NCBI GenBank assembly: GCA_017309115.1
Contig: JAFLEF010000001.1
Span: 248,616-312,615, forward strand
Length of the DNA: 64,000 nucleotides
Source of the DNA: Verrucomicrobiota bacterium
GTDB lineage: Bacteria; Verrucomicrobiota; Verrucomicrobiia; Limisphaerales; UBA9464
Reading direction: 5' to 3'
Shown in pieces: positions 56,482-64,000 of this stretch (positions within the stretch are counted from its first letter, which is position 1; each line of letters opens with the position of its first letter). Below the pieces are notes generated by a model. That model made no database searches. It saw only the letters and a list, made by a program, of their open reading frames with translations, and was not told the origin of the DNA. A program made the position numbers and the translations under genes.

Positions 56482-57377
56482 AAATCTGACCTCTTGAGTT
56501 GTCGGAATTCTGTCTTCGCTTCGATGAGGCTTCTAAGAGCACCGAGTTTGCGAATATGCTCCGGCGTGGTGCCGCAACAGCCGCCCACGATCTGCACCGG
56601 CCACGTTCGGGCGTAGTGCAGGTAACTCTCCGGATCGACGGCGTCCGTGTTAATCCAGCCGTCCTTTTCGTCGGCATAGCCAATGTTGCCATAGGCCATG
56701 AGCGGAAAATCGGGGCCGCAGATCGACCGCAACTCGGCGAGTGGTTTGGCCAGGGTGTGGGCTGGGCCGCAGTTGATACCCAAGGCATTCACTCCCAGCG
56801 GCAGCAATACTTCAGCGGCAACCGCCAGTGACTCGCCGGACAAGATTCGGCCTTCGCGGTCGCACACAAAACTGACCCACGTGGGCCGACCAGTGATCGT
56901 CGCCAATTGGGCCGCAATGACGGCTTCCCGAATGGACGTCATCGTCTCGATCAACAGCAGATCAACGCCCGCTTCCACGAGATGTTGGATGCGCTCGGAA
57001 TGCTCGGCGCGGCATTCGTCGTCGGGTGGAACCAGGTCGGGACGATAGCAATCCTCCAGCGGGGCCACTGAACCGGCCACTCGGGCAGGCTGGCCGAACT
57101 CAGCGACCGCTTCTTGAGCGGTCGCCACCGCGCGCCGGGTCAATTCGCGCGCATCGTGCCCTTTACCAGCCAGCACCCGGCGATGAGTGCGAAAGGTGTT
57201 GGTAGTGATGATGTCCGCGCTTGCCTTCAGGTAATCCAGATGGATCTGGCGCAACGTTCCCAACCCGGTGTCATTGGTGAGCGCATTCGCCGACCACAAC
57301 GGCAAGCCGGTGTCCACTCCACGCCGGTTCAATTCCGTGCCAGTCGCGCCATCCAGCAAGAGAAGTTTACCGTTCAT
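56478..57377 (-). CDS. homocysteine S-methyltransferase
   Basis: A 299-residue TIM-barrel enzyme with LLLLDGATGTELNRRG at the start, TNTFRTHR, LLIETMTSIREA, and zinc-ligand cysteines at 203 (GINCGP) and 267-268 (VGGCCGTTPEHI). These are the three thiolate ligands of the MmuM/betaine-homocysteine methyltransferase family. It should transfer a methyl group from S-methylmethionine, betaine or a related donor to homocysteine, making methionine in the cytoplasm. Four-base ATGA overlaps link it to both neighbours. As a cytoplasmic enzyme among exported proteins it may hint at a methylated substrate. Confidence 0.9.
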   Translation of the reverse strand: MNGKLLLLDGATGTELNRRGVDTGLPLWSANALTNDTGLGTLRQIHLDYLKASADIITTNTFRTHRRVLAGKGHDARELTRRAVATAQEAVAEFGQPARVAGSVAPLEDCYRPDLVPPDDECRAEHSERIQHLVEAGVDLLLIETMTSIREAVIAAQLATITGRPTWVSFVCDREGRILSGESLAVAAEVLLPLGVNALGINCGPAHTLAKPLAELRSICGPDFPLMAYGNIGYADEKDGWINTDAVDPESYLHYARTWPVQIVGGCCGTTPEHIRKLGALRSLIEAKTEFRQLKRSDL

Positions 57378-58237
57378 GGGTTTCCCCTTCCCGTGGGGGA
57401 TTGGCTGGCCGGGGCGGCCTTCGCACCGGGCAGACGTTGCGGACGAAGTCGCAAGGTGACGTTAGAGCCCACGGCCGGCAGGTTCGCGGGGTTCACCTGC
57501 CACAGGAGTGCTTCCGAATCCTGACTATGAATCGCGGGCAGGCATAGCAACTCGTCCCCGAAGGTTGAGAGCGAGATCACATTTCCACTTTCGTCGCTCA
57601 GATAGCGGCGCGGTCCGGGTCCGTCGCCATCCAAAACGGATCCGGCGAAGAGAAAGGTGTGGGTCGGAAACTTGGCCGGTTTGTCCGCAGACTCAGAGTG
57701 ACCGGACCTCTTGTTGGAGGGTGCGATAAAATCGCTGATGGGGTACTCGACTAAGTTCCCCTCGTTGTCTTTGAGCACCAGAAAGACATCCACCGGACCG
57801 CCGCTGGGGGGAACGTCAAACCAGCGCTCCGTTTGATCCCCCAGTTGCTGGCGCGTGGCGGGGCTCCCCGGTTTGGCACCCAACAGCAGAAGCGCCGCGT
57901 GCAGGTGCATCGGCTTCGCTCCAATCGCGACAATCGACTCGTGCTCCTTGGTGCCCTTGGTGCAGGCCACCAACTCCAACGCACCTCGATGAAGGCAGAC
58001 GGAACCTTCCACATCCACGCACCGCTCCTGAACGTTGATCGTCACCCCAGGGAACTTAAGTTTCTCCATAGCCGCTTGCAGGGCGGCGTTCGTGGTGCCC
58101 CCGGCTGCGCCCGGCCGATCGGACGACGGGGCCTCTGAGCGGGATTCGGCTGCGGCCAGGGACACGAAGAACAGCGTCAGCACCGCCCGCCACCGAACAG
58201 AACCCGCTGGTTTCTTGGTGCCTGCTAGAGCGGTCAT
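57374..58237 (-). CDS. YdjY-domain secreted protein
   Basis: About 287 residues from the ATG at 58237. Earlier in-frame starts would overlap the cyclase-like gene and lack a signal peptide. A signal segment (RWRAVLTLFFVSLAAAESRS) precedes a domain with FPGVTINVQERCVDVEGSVC, LELVACTKGTKEHESIVAIG and AKPMHLHAALLLLGAKPG. That pattern matches the YdjY-type domain common in PVC-bacterial exported proteins; its role is not known. The stop codon overlaps the homocysteine methyltransferase start (ATGA). Residues C-terminal to ~230 look disordered or lineage-specific. Confidence 0.75.
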   Translation of the reverse strand: MTALAGTKKPAGSVRWRAVLTLFFVSLAAAESRSEAPSSDRPGAAGGTTNAALQAAMEKLKFPGVTINVQERCVDVEGSVCLHRGALELVACTKGTKEHESIVAIGAKPMHLHAALLLLGAKPGSPATRQQLGDQTERWFDVPPSGGPVDVFLVLKDNEGNLVEYPISDFIAPSNKRSGHSESADKPAKFPTHTFLFAGSVLDGDGPGPRRYLSDESGNVISLSTFGDELLCLPAIHSQDSEALLWQVNPANLPAVGSNVTLRLRPQRLPGAKAAPASQSPTGRGNP

Positions 58238-58275
58238 TCTTTTCTCAAGCAACCTGCCCCGACGGTCGACGACCC

Positions 58276-59487
58276 TCACGGCATCCTCCATTCGACCAGC
58301 TCCAGTGCCATCACGGCATAGCTCGTGACGAGTACGGGATCCGCTTCCCACCATCGCGGTTCAGGATTCACCCAGGAACCGTCTGGTCGTTGAAGCTGGA
58401 GCAAGCGCCCAGCGACCGCATCCCGCCAAAGGACATCCGCGCCAGTGGCCTGCGGAAGACGATCCTCCCCGGCAGCGGTCAGTGCCTTGGTCAGCAAATA
58501 GAGGTAATAGAAGTAACCCTGCTGCCCCATCCCGGGGTTTTCTTCCAGGGTGTAGTTGGAGCGAAGCCAGTTCTTAACCGCCACGACCCGCGGATCGTCC
58601 GGACCCAGCTTGGCGTAGATGAAGCTAAGCAGTCCGCCGTAGCTCATGCTGCCATAGCTCCGGAGAGCCACTCGGCCCGTCTGCGAGTTGGTGACGGCTC
58701 CTGCCATGCTGTGGCCGGGGTAATAGAAGAAGCCGCCCCGATCCTTCGGGTCAGTCGACACCCGCTCGGAGGTGTTGGTGCCGGGCAAGTTTTGGCAGTT
58801 CTCCAGAAAGCGCACCGCCGCCTTCCAGTCCAAGTCGGCCACTGGCATGGCAGTCGAAGGGAGATCCTTCAGGATAACAGCCTCGGAAGCCCGCATCGCC
58901 TCGATGGCCACCAGGGTGTTGTTCATGTCGGAGTGGTCATACTTGCTGCCGTAGCCCACTCCACCGTCAAACGGCGTGTCATTCGTCCCTTTGACGCCCC
59001 GATCAATCTGGGTGCTGGCGAGGAACTCGCGGGCCTTCAAGATCACCGGCAGGAAGTTCGTGTCCGCGGCCGAGGTCAGCGCCAGCAGCGACAGGGACGT
59101 GTTGTAGTTCGCCAGTCCGACTTTCTGGATGGAACCATCCGGTCTCACGCAGGAGAGGAGATAATCAAAGCCCCGATTCATCTCGGAGGTACGGCTCCGC
59201 TGAAATCGTTGGGTGGGTTCCAAATTCATCGCCGTCAAGGCCAAGGCCGTGACCGCCGGTTGATCCGGGGTGGACCACCAACCGTTCGAATTCTGAGCCC
59301 TTTGAAGGAAGACAAGTCCACGCTCGATCGCCGCGCGAACCTCTTGCCGCGACGGCGCCTGAGCCGGCTGGGAGGAGGTGGCTCGCTGGGCATTTAAACT
59401 CAGGCAAAGAGCCCAGAACGCGCCGGCGGCTAGAACGGCTGTTGGTATGAGCTGATATCGCATTTTGGGAATCTCAGGGGGATTCAT
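58276..59487 (-). CDS. exported prenyltransferase/squalene-cyclase-like toroid protein
   Basis: A 403-residue exported protein (signal peptide [20 protein letters not shown]). It is an alpha/alpha-toroid with internal repeats of the cyclase type: [38 protein letters not shown] and [20 protein letters not shown]. The DxDD protonation motif of true hopene cyclases is not evident, so a binding or non-terpene role is likely. Start at 59487 is supported by a 4-base ATGA overlap with the upstream gene; a Met eight codons later is possible. It resembles the middle domain of the fusion protein at 20250. Confidence 0.82.
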   Translation of the reverse strand: MNPPEIPKMRYQLIPTAVLAAGAFWALCLSLNAQRATSSQPAQAPSRQEVRAAIERGLVFLQRAQNSNGWWSTPDQPAVTALALTAMNLEPTQRFQRSRTSEMNRGFDYLLSCVRPDGSIQKVGLANYNTSLSLLALTSAADTNFLPVILKAREFLASTQIDRGVKGTNDTPFDGGVGYGSKYDHSDMNNTLVAIEAMRASEAVILKDLPSTAMPVADLDWKAAVRFLENCQNLPGTNTSERVSTDPKDRGGFFYYPGHSMAGAVTNSQTGRVALRSYGSMSYGGLLSFIYAKLGPDDPRVVAVKNWLRSNYTLEENPGMGQQGYFYYLYLLTKALTAAGEDRLPQATGADVLWRDAVAGRLLQLQRPDGSWVNPEPRWWEADPVLVTSYAVMALELVEWRMP

Positions 59488-60587
59488 TCGACGACGACCT
59501 CCCGCGGGCCAAGTACGTCGAGTTTCGGGCGAACACCGAGACCCGGCGCCCGGGGCGCGGCCATGCGGCTGTTCACCCGCTGGGGCGCCCCGTCAGCCGT
59601 GCTCACGGTCACGTAACTGTTGAAGTCAGTCGTGCTGAAGAGGAGTTCCGTAGGCGTGCTGTGCGCCAGATGTGCGATGGCGGCCGTGGCAATATCGCCG
59701 CCCCAGGAATCTTCCAGTGTCATCCCAATTCCCATGCTCACACAGAGGTCACGGGCCTGCTTGATCTTCGTGAGCCCTCCCAGCTTGCTAATCTTCAGGT
59801 TCACCACGTCCATCGCGAGATCGGCCTTTGCCCGGAGCAGAATGCCGAGATCGTCGATGTTTTCGTCGAGTACGAACGGATGCGGAATCTGACGACGCAC
59901 GGCGAGGCATTCCTCGTAGGTACGGCAGGGTTGTTCGATGTAGACATCCACGTCTTGCACGGCCTTGGCAATACGAATGGCTTCGTGCTGAACCCATCCG
60001 GTGTTCGCATCAGCCACCAGTCGGTCCCCGGGCTGAAGCTCGGCGGCGACGGCCTTGATACGCGCAATGTCGACATCTGGATCACCCCCGACCTTGAGCT
60101 GGAACCGTCGATAACCTTCCGCGCGATAGCCCGCGACCTTGGCCGCCATATGTTCCGGTGACTCCTGCGAGATGGCGCGGTAGAGATGAACGTCCTCGCC
60201 GTAACGTCCACCCAGCAATTCACAGACGGGCAGGCCAGTCGCTTGGCCCAGGATGTCCCAGCAGGCGATATCGACACCGCTTTTCACATAGGGATGGCCG
60301 ATCAACGCGGCATCCATTGTGCGATTGAGCTTGCCGAGTTGACGCGGGTCTTCGCCGAGCAAGTGCGGCCCAAGTTCGCGCAATCCGGCGCGTACGCCCT
60401 TGGCATAGGCCGGCAGATAGAACGGCCCGAGCGGACAGACCTCACCGTAGCCAATGAAACCGGAGTCGGTTTCTACGCCGACAATGGTACTATCGAAGAC
60501 GGTTACAGATTTGCCGCCGGACCATTTGTAAGTCACTTCGTGCAGCGGAAGGTCCACGCGATGGGCAAAGATGCGGGTGATTTTCAT
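59484..60587 (-). CDS. enolase-superfamily enzyme (mandelate racemase/muconate-lactonizing type)
   Basis: A 367-residue protein from the ATG at 60587 ([20 protein letters not shown]). It has metal ligands Asp193 (VADANTGW), Glu218 (VYIEQPC) and Asp241 (VLDENID), and Lys265 (NLKISKLGG) on the second face. The Lys165 site reads QLK, where many family members have Kx[25 protein letters not shown] and [20 protein letters not shown] are typical of the subgroup that contains cis-3-hydroxyproline dehydratase and hydroxyproline-betaine 2-epimerase. The true substrate is not fixed by sequence. Its 3' end overlaps the cyclase-like gene (ATGA). Confidence 0.88.
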   Translation of the reverse strand: MKITRIFAHRVDLPLHEVTYKWSGGKSVTVFDSTIVGVETDSGFIGYGEVCPLGPFYLPAYAKGVRAGLRELGPHLLGEDPRQLGKLNRTMDAALIGHPYVKSGVDIACWDILGQATGLPVCELLGGRYGEDVHLYRAISQESPEHMAAKVAGYRAEGYRRFQLKVGGDPDVDIARIKAVAAELQPGDRLVADANTGWVQHEAIRIAKAVQDVDVYIEQPCRTYEECLAVRRQIPHPFVLDENIDDLGILLRAKADLAMDVVNLKISKLGGLTKIKQARDLCVSMGIGMTLEDSWGGDIATAAIAHLAHSTPTELLFSTTDFNSYVTVSTADGAPQRVNSRMAAPRAPGLGVRPKLDVLGPREVVVE

Positions 60588-60600
60588 GGATGAAGTCGGA

Positions 60601-61629
60601 TCATTTGCAGGCCGAGACCGGCTTCGGAACGACTCCCAATCGTTGGTAGTCGAACCCGCTGCCGAGAGGCTGGTAGTCGCCCACGACTTCGACGCTGCGG
60701 GTAACATTGATGGCTGACTCCAGGCCCAGACCCCAGTAGGCGGCGTTGATGATCAGTCGACGCAAGCCGGCGCTCTTCAAGTCGGAGGCGCTGCCCATCG
60801 TTGAGTGGAAGACCCGGGCGGTCTTGCCTCCGCTGGTCTGCCAAGGCTTCACCCACGCCACCGGCAACGGTTCGAGCTTTTCGTTCGGCGGGTCCTCGGG
60901 CCGGCGGCCCAGGAGCGGTTGTCCCCAGACGAGCGCCGTGCAGTCCTCCGGCAGACTCTTGCCTTCCTCGTATGTGCGATAGACGTCCGTGTCACCCCAG
61001 ATGTCGGTGACGCCGGCGAGGACGGGATGGCCCCTTTGCTCCTGGACGATAATGCCGCGCGTGGAGTCGGCCATCCATTCTCCGTGGTGGTTCAGAAACG
61101 TGCCACCCAGAACGTCCTCCCCCCAGCGCACCTGCCGGCCATTAATCTTGTAAGGCAACGAACCGATAAAGCCGTGATTCGCGGTGCGGAGCGCGATGAT
61201 GGGTCGGCCGGAGTCCACATACTTCACGATGTGCTCCAACTCGGACTTAGGCAGCGTGAGCAGACGGGTGAAGAAGATGACGAGATCGGCGGACGCGAGG
61301 TGTTCCAGGCCGGGGATGTGGTGCGGTTTGAATTCGGCCTCTTTCCCCTTCTCCGGATACACCGGTAGGGTCGGGTCCACCTCGCCGCGCTCGTTCACTC
61401 CGAAGAGCACAGTGCAGTCGAACCCATGATGCATGCTGAGAATCTTCGCCATCATGGGCATCGCCTGCTCGCTGCGATACTCCTGGTCGGCGGCGATCAG
61501 GATGAGGTGTTTGCCCTTTCCGGGGCCGTTGCCGCCGGGATAGGTCAGCCACTGCGGATTCTCCGGCACGGGATGCGCGAGAACGCGGAGTCCGAACGCG
61601 AGGAACGTACTGAGGAGGATCGCCTTCAT
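60601..61629 (-). CDS. ThuA-like domain exported protein
   Basis: A 342-residue exported protein (signal peptide [18 protein letters not shown]). The core ([56 protein letters not shown]) is the glutamine-amidotransferase-like fold of ThuA proteins, and [21 protein letters not shown] near the end is the usual ThuA signature. ThuA domains occur in sugar-related enzymes, often next to dehydrogenases or cytochromes in PVC bacteria. It lies 13 bp before the enolase-family gene and its start overlaps the stop of the zincin gene by ATGA. Confidence 0.85.
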   Translation of the reverse strand: MKAILLSTFLAFGLRVLAHPVPENPQWLTYPGGNGPGKGKHLILIAADQEYRSEQAMPMMAKILSMHHGFDCTVLFGVNERGEVDPTLPVYPEKGKEAEFKPHHIPGLEHLASADLVIFFTRLLTLPKSELEHIVKYVDSGRPIIALRTANHGFIGSLPYKINGRQVRWGEDVLGGTFLNHHGEWMADSTRGIIVQEQRGHPVLAGVTDIWGDTDVYRTYEEGKSLPEDCTALVWGQPLLGRRPEDPPNEKLEPLPVAWVKPWQTSGGKTARVFHSTMGSASDLKSAGLRRLIINAAYWGLGLESAINVTRSVEVVGDYQPLGSGFDYQRLGVVPKPVSACK

Positions 61630-62405
61630 TTTGTGGCAGGCACACCCCAGAGGGTTTCGAGCAGCATGAACATCCCGGGGTCATGCGATTTCAGCTCGGC
61701 GCGAGTGAAGGGAAAGAAGTCGTTGCGCGTGAAGTAGGCCTCGGTGGTTTCCGCGAAATACTCCATCGGGCTGGTCATAGCATAGGCCCGCTCGTAGGTG
61801 TTGGCCCTCCCGTTGCCTTCCCCAAAGGAGCGTTCGACCCGCTCGTAGCTGCCGCTAGCCTTGGCGCGATCGTAGGCGGCCTTGATCTCGGCGTTATCGA
61901 AGCCGTTCGTGAGCACCCGGAAGTGGTAGGCGTGGGCCAGTTCGTGCAGGGCGAAGTTCGGCATTCGCCGCATCTCCGACTCAAAGTCATTCACGCCGGA
62001 AAACTCCACACCCCGCGCCATCAGTGGATCGCGACCGTTGGCGGCCAACCAGCCCGAATCGGGATGAAACTCCGCGCCGCTGCGGCCCGGCTGGTAGGCG
62101 GGGGAAAAATACAGAGGCACTTTCTTCAGTTCGGCCACGGCGGCCGCTGGCAGATCGCGCACAATCTCATCGAGCATCTTCTTCAATCCAGCGAGGGCGC
62201 GCGCGGTGTCTTCCGCCTCAGTCTCCAGCAACTTCTGATGGATGTGAACCTGCCAGCCGGAAATGTCGCGCGTCGCCCGCGGAACGACCACACGCTCGGG
62301 AGTCTTGGGTTCGGCTGTACGGGCCATCGTGAGACTCGTCAGCAGCACGATCAGGTAAACGACGGTGAAGCGGAGGAGTGGAATCGCTGACAGAGGATAC
62401 TTCAT
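61626..62405 (-). CDS. exported zincin-type metallopeptidase
   Basis: A 259-residue protein with an N-terminal hydrophobic signal (FTVVYLIVLLTSLTMARTAE). The zinc motif is HELAHAYH (154-161), and a downstream Glu in MEYFAETTEAYF (Glu219 or 222) is a plausible third ligand, as in gluzincin-like enzymes. The segment after it (TRNDFFPFTRAELKSHDPGM) resembles the anthrax lethal-factor-like peptidase group. It probably acts on proteins or peptides in the periplasm. It overlaps the ThuA gene start by 4 bp and begins 4 bp after the propeller gene. Confidence 0.8.
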   Translation of the reverse strand: MKYPLSAIPLLRFTVVYLIVLLTSLTMARTAEPKTPERVVVPRATRDISGWQVHIHQKLLETEAEDTARALAGLKKMLDEIVRDLPAAAVAELKKVPLYFSPAYQPGRSGAEFHPDSGWLAANGRDPLMARGVEFSGVNDFESEMRRMPNFALHELAHAYHFRVLTNGFDNAEIKAAYDRAKASGSYERVERSFGEGNGRANTYERAYAMTSPMEYFAETTEAYFTRNDFFPFTRAELKSHDPGMFMLLETLWGVPATK

Positions 62406-62409
62406 GCCG

Positions 62410-63885
62410 TTATTTCGGGATTTCGTTCAGTGTGTAGTAAGCGCGGTCGTGCAACAGCAGTTCGCCGTCCCGGGACTTGAACTCAGGCAGGTGGAAGTCG
62501 TGAACGTGCCCCTGAACCAGGCCCTTCACCCGCAGGCGCACGCTGCTTCCGTCCGCCGCGACTTCGGCGGAGGTGATTTTGGGGTGCGTATGATCCACCT
62601 CAGGGCTGCCATAGTCCTCCTGGTAAATGTGCGTGTAGGTCTGGAGCGAATAGCTCTCCGGGCGGGCGGCGAGCGCGGCCTCCACGGGGCGGGTGAAGCG
62701 CAGCACGAAGCCATCGGGCTGAGCCCGAATGTCGAGGATTTCGAACGGCGTCTTGCCGGTCCAGTCGAGACGCTGGAGCAGATTGTCCTTCATCCCGCGC
62801 ACGGGCCAACCGCGGTTCGTGCCGCCCACGATCAACTTACCTTCGGGTGTGAAATGCACCGCCAGGATCCCGGTGCCCAACCCTTCGCGGAAGGGATAAC
62901 ACGCACCCTGCCAAACGCCGTTGACCAACTCCGTCGTCACGCGCATCACGACGCACAACGAGTAATCACCGACGAAGATCTGCTGATCGAACGGACCGAA
63001 CAACCCACCCGCGCGGCACACTTCGAACGCGGAGATCGAGCGGCCCATCTTTTTGTAGGGGAACACCACGGCGTAGGGAACCAATTCCTTCACGCGCAGA
63101 CGCTCCGTCTCCAAGCGCGACGGCGAATTCGGCATCACCGGGGTCGCGCCCAGGTTGGTCGCAAACGGATACCAGTTGAAGCTGATAGGGTGCCCCATGA
63201 AGCCACCCGGCTTGAGGTGCTTGAGCGAACACGAGCCGTTCCACGGCCCCTGGCTCTCAACGTAGAACATCTCACCCTGCTCGTTGGGCCCCACGCCCAG
63301 CGGACTCCGGAGTCCACTGCACAACGGGATGGTCTTTCCGTCCGGCGTAATCTTGAGCGCCCAACCCCGAAACAATTCCTTCGAGTGGTAAGACTCGGAC
63401 AGCCCCAGCGCGACGTAGAGATTTCCCGCCGCGTCAAACTTCGATCCGAGCGCAAACTCATGATAGTGACCGAAACCCCAGGCATCGCTGATCGTATCGT
63501 ACCGGTCTGCGCGACCGTCGCCATTCGTGTCGGCGATCCTCGTGATCTCGGCCGCATGCGTCGCGTAGAACGCGCCGTCGCGCCAAGCCAGCCCGAGCAC
63601 TTCGTCCAAACCGCTGGCGAATGTGCTCACCTTCGGGCTGGGGTTCTCCGCGCCCACACCGGTGAACAGCAGGATTTCCCCGCGCCGCGTCCCAACCGCG
63701 AGCCTTCCATCCGGCAGCGAAACGAAACTGCCGGACTCCAGATACACACCCTCCGGCATCGGAACATTCACCAGGCGGTAGTACGCGGCCTCCCGTTCCG
63801 CCGTGCCCCACGAATCACCAAACTCCTCGGCGGCCGTGACGAGGAACGGGAGCAGGCAAAGAAAGCTGAGAAGAAAACGACTCAT
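62410..63885 (-). CDS. exported PQQ-dehydrogenase-like propeller protein
   Basis: A 491-residue exported protein (signal peptide MSRFLLSFLCLLPFLVTAA). It is a beta-propeller of the kind found in quinoprotein-like sugar dehydrogenases (YLESGSFVSLPDGRLAVGTR, LDEVLGLAWRDGAFYATHAA, RIADTNGDGRADRYDT, GLRSPLGVGPNEQGEMFYVE). No complete PQQ-binding set can be confirmed by eye. PVC bacteria carry many such genes, often linked to cytochromes. Its ATG overlaps the preceding gene's TGA (ATGA), and it heads the visible operon after that partial gene. Confidence 0.82.
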   Translation of the reverse strand: MSRFLLSFLCLLPFLVTAAEEFGDSWGTAEREAAYYRLVNVPMPEGVYLESGSFVSLPDGRLAVGTRRGEILLFTGVGAENPSPKVSTFASGLDEVLGLAWRDGAFYATHAAEITRIADTNGDGRADRYDTISDAWGFGHYHEFALGSKFDAAGNLYVALGLSESYHSKELFRGWALKITPDGKTIPLCSGLRSPLGVGPNEQGEMFYVESQGPWNGSCSLKHLKPGGFMGHPISFNWYPFATNLGATPVMPNSPSRLETERLRVKELVPYAVVFPYKKMGRSISAFEVCRAGGLFGPFDQQIFVGDYSLCVVMRVTTELVNGVWQGACYPFREGLGTGILAVHFTPEGKLIVGGTNRGWPVRGMKDNLLQRLDWTGKTPFEILDIRAQPDGFVLRFTRPVEAALAARPESYSLQTYTHIYQEDYGSPEVDHTHPKITSAEVAADGSSVRLRVKGLVQGHVHDFHLPEFKSRDGELLLHDRAYYTLNEIPK

Positions 63886-64000
63886 GGCTGGGCGATGAAG
63901 TGGTACTCCAGTTTCAACTCACCGCCCGTCGCCGGCAGCAGGAGTTCCTTGGCGTCTCCAACGCCACGCACCGTGCCCGGCCCGGAGAGGCGCACCACCA
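63882..64000 (-). CDS. C-terminal end of an unidentified protein (5' end outside window)
   Basis: The last 38 codons of a minus-strand gene running off the right edge read RLSGPGTVRGVGDAKELLLP then ATGGELKLEYHFIAQP. It ends at a TGA that overlaps the ATG of the propeller gene, so it belongs to the same operon. I do not recognise the family from this fragment. Confidence 0.6.
   Translation of the reverse strand, partial: VVRLSGPGTVRGVGDAKELLLPATGGELKLEYHFIAQP

Overview
The window reads as one stretch of chromosome from a GC-rich bacterium of the PVC group, most likely a Verrucomicrobiota member of the Pedosphaera/Limisphaerales type. I infer this from the gene families: ECF sigma factors beside Hanks-type kinases fused to WD40 repeats, very large secreted proteins built of delta-60, Calx-beta and PPC-like repeats, DUF6288- and YdjY-type secreted proteins, a PSCyt1-like haem domain, and short palindromic repeats between genes. 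I see no rRNA, tRNA or CRISPR array.

Left part (1-19900): the tail of a delta-60 repeat protein; an 1758-residue secreted protein with 11 PPC-like repeats; a hicBA toxin-antitoxin pair whose hicA is frameshifted; ECF sigma plus kinase/WD40; a secreted metzincin with Calx-beta and delta-60 repeats; a second sigma-kinase pair of another subtype; a VapC remnant; and a small outer-membrane barrel protein. GTAGGGCGACGCTCTG-type palindromic repeats punctuate the gaps.

Middle (20250-43300): an ankyrin / haem / cyclase-toroid / cytochrome fusion, an LRR protein, an AbrB-like remnant, a vapBC pair, a membrane protein, a secreted protein with an internal triple repeat, a sigma factor with a long C-terminal extension, D-lactate dehydrogenase, a carbohydrate-binding-type protein, a 186-bp MITE-like element, a metzincin paralogue that has lost its zinc site, a third sigma-kinase pair, a secreted protein with periodic cysteine pairs, and a PcfJ-like protein. 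A 187-bp repeat occurs twice; one copy carries a decayed ldhA 3' end.

Right part (43292-64000): a hairpin between convergent genes, then on the minus strand a fourth sigma, its kinase and a third metzincin in the same order as in the left part. After a LamG fragment comes a tight minus-strand operon of ten genes (63882+ to 52243), many joined by ATGA overlaps: an unidentified 3' end, a PQQ-dehydrogenase-like propeller, a zincin, a ThuA protein, an enolase-superfamily enzyme, a cyclase-toroid protein, a YdjY protein, a homocysteine methyltransferase, a DUF6288 protein and a SASA-type esterase. Together they suggest periplasmic or secreted processing of a small organic (possibly carbohydrate or betaine-like) substrate.

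The recurring theme is regulation plus surface: four sigma-kinase pairs sit next to three paralogous giant metzincin/Calx-beta/delta-60 proteins, one apparently non-catalytic. This linked module is the most interesting candidate for an undescribed system.
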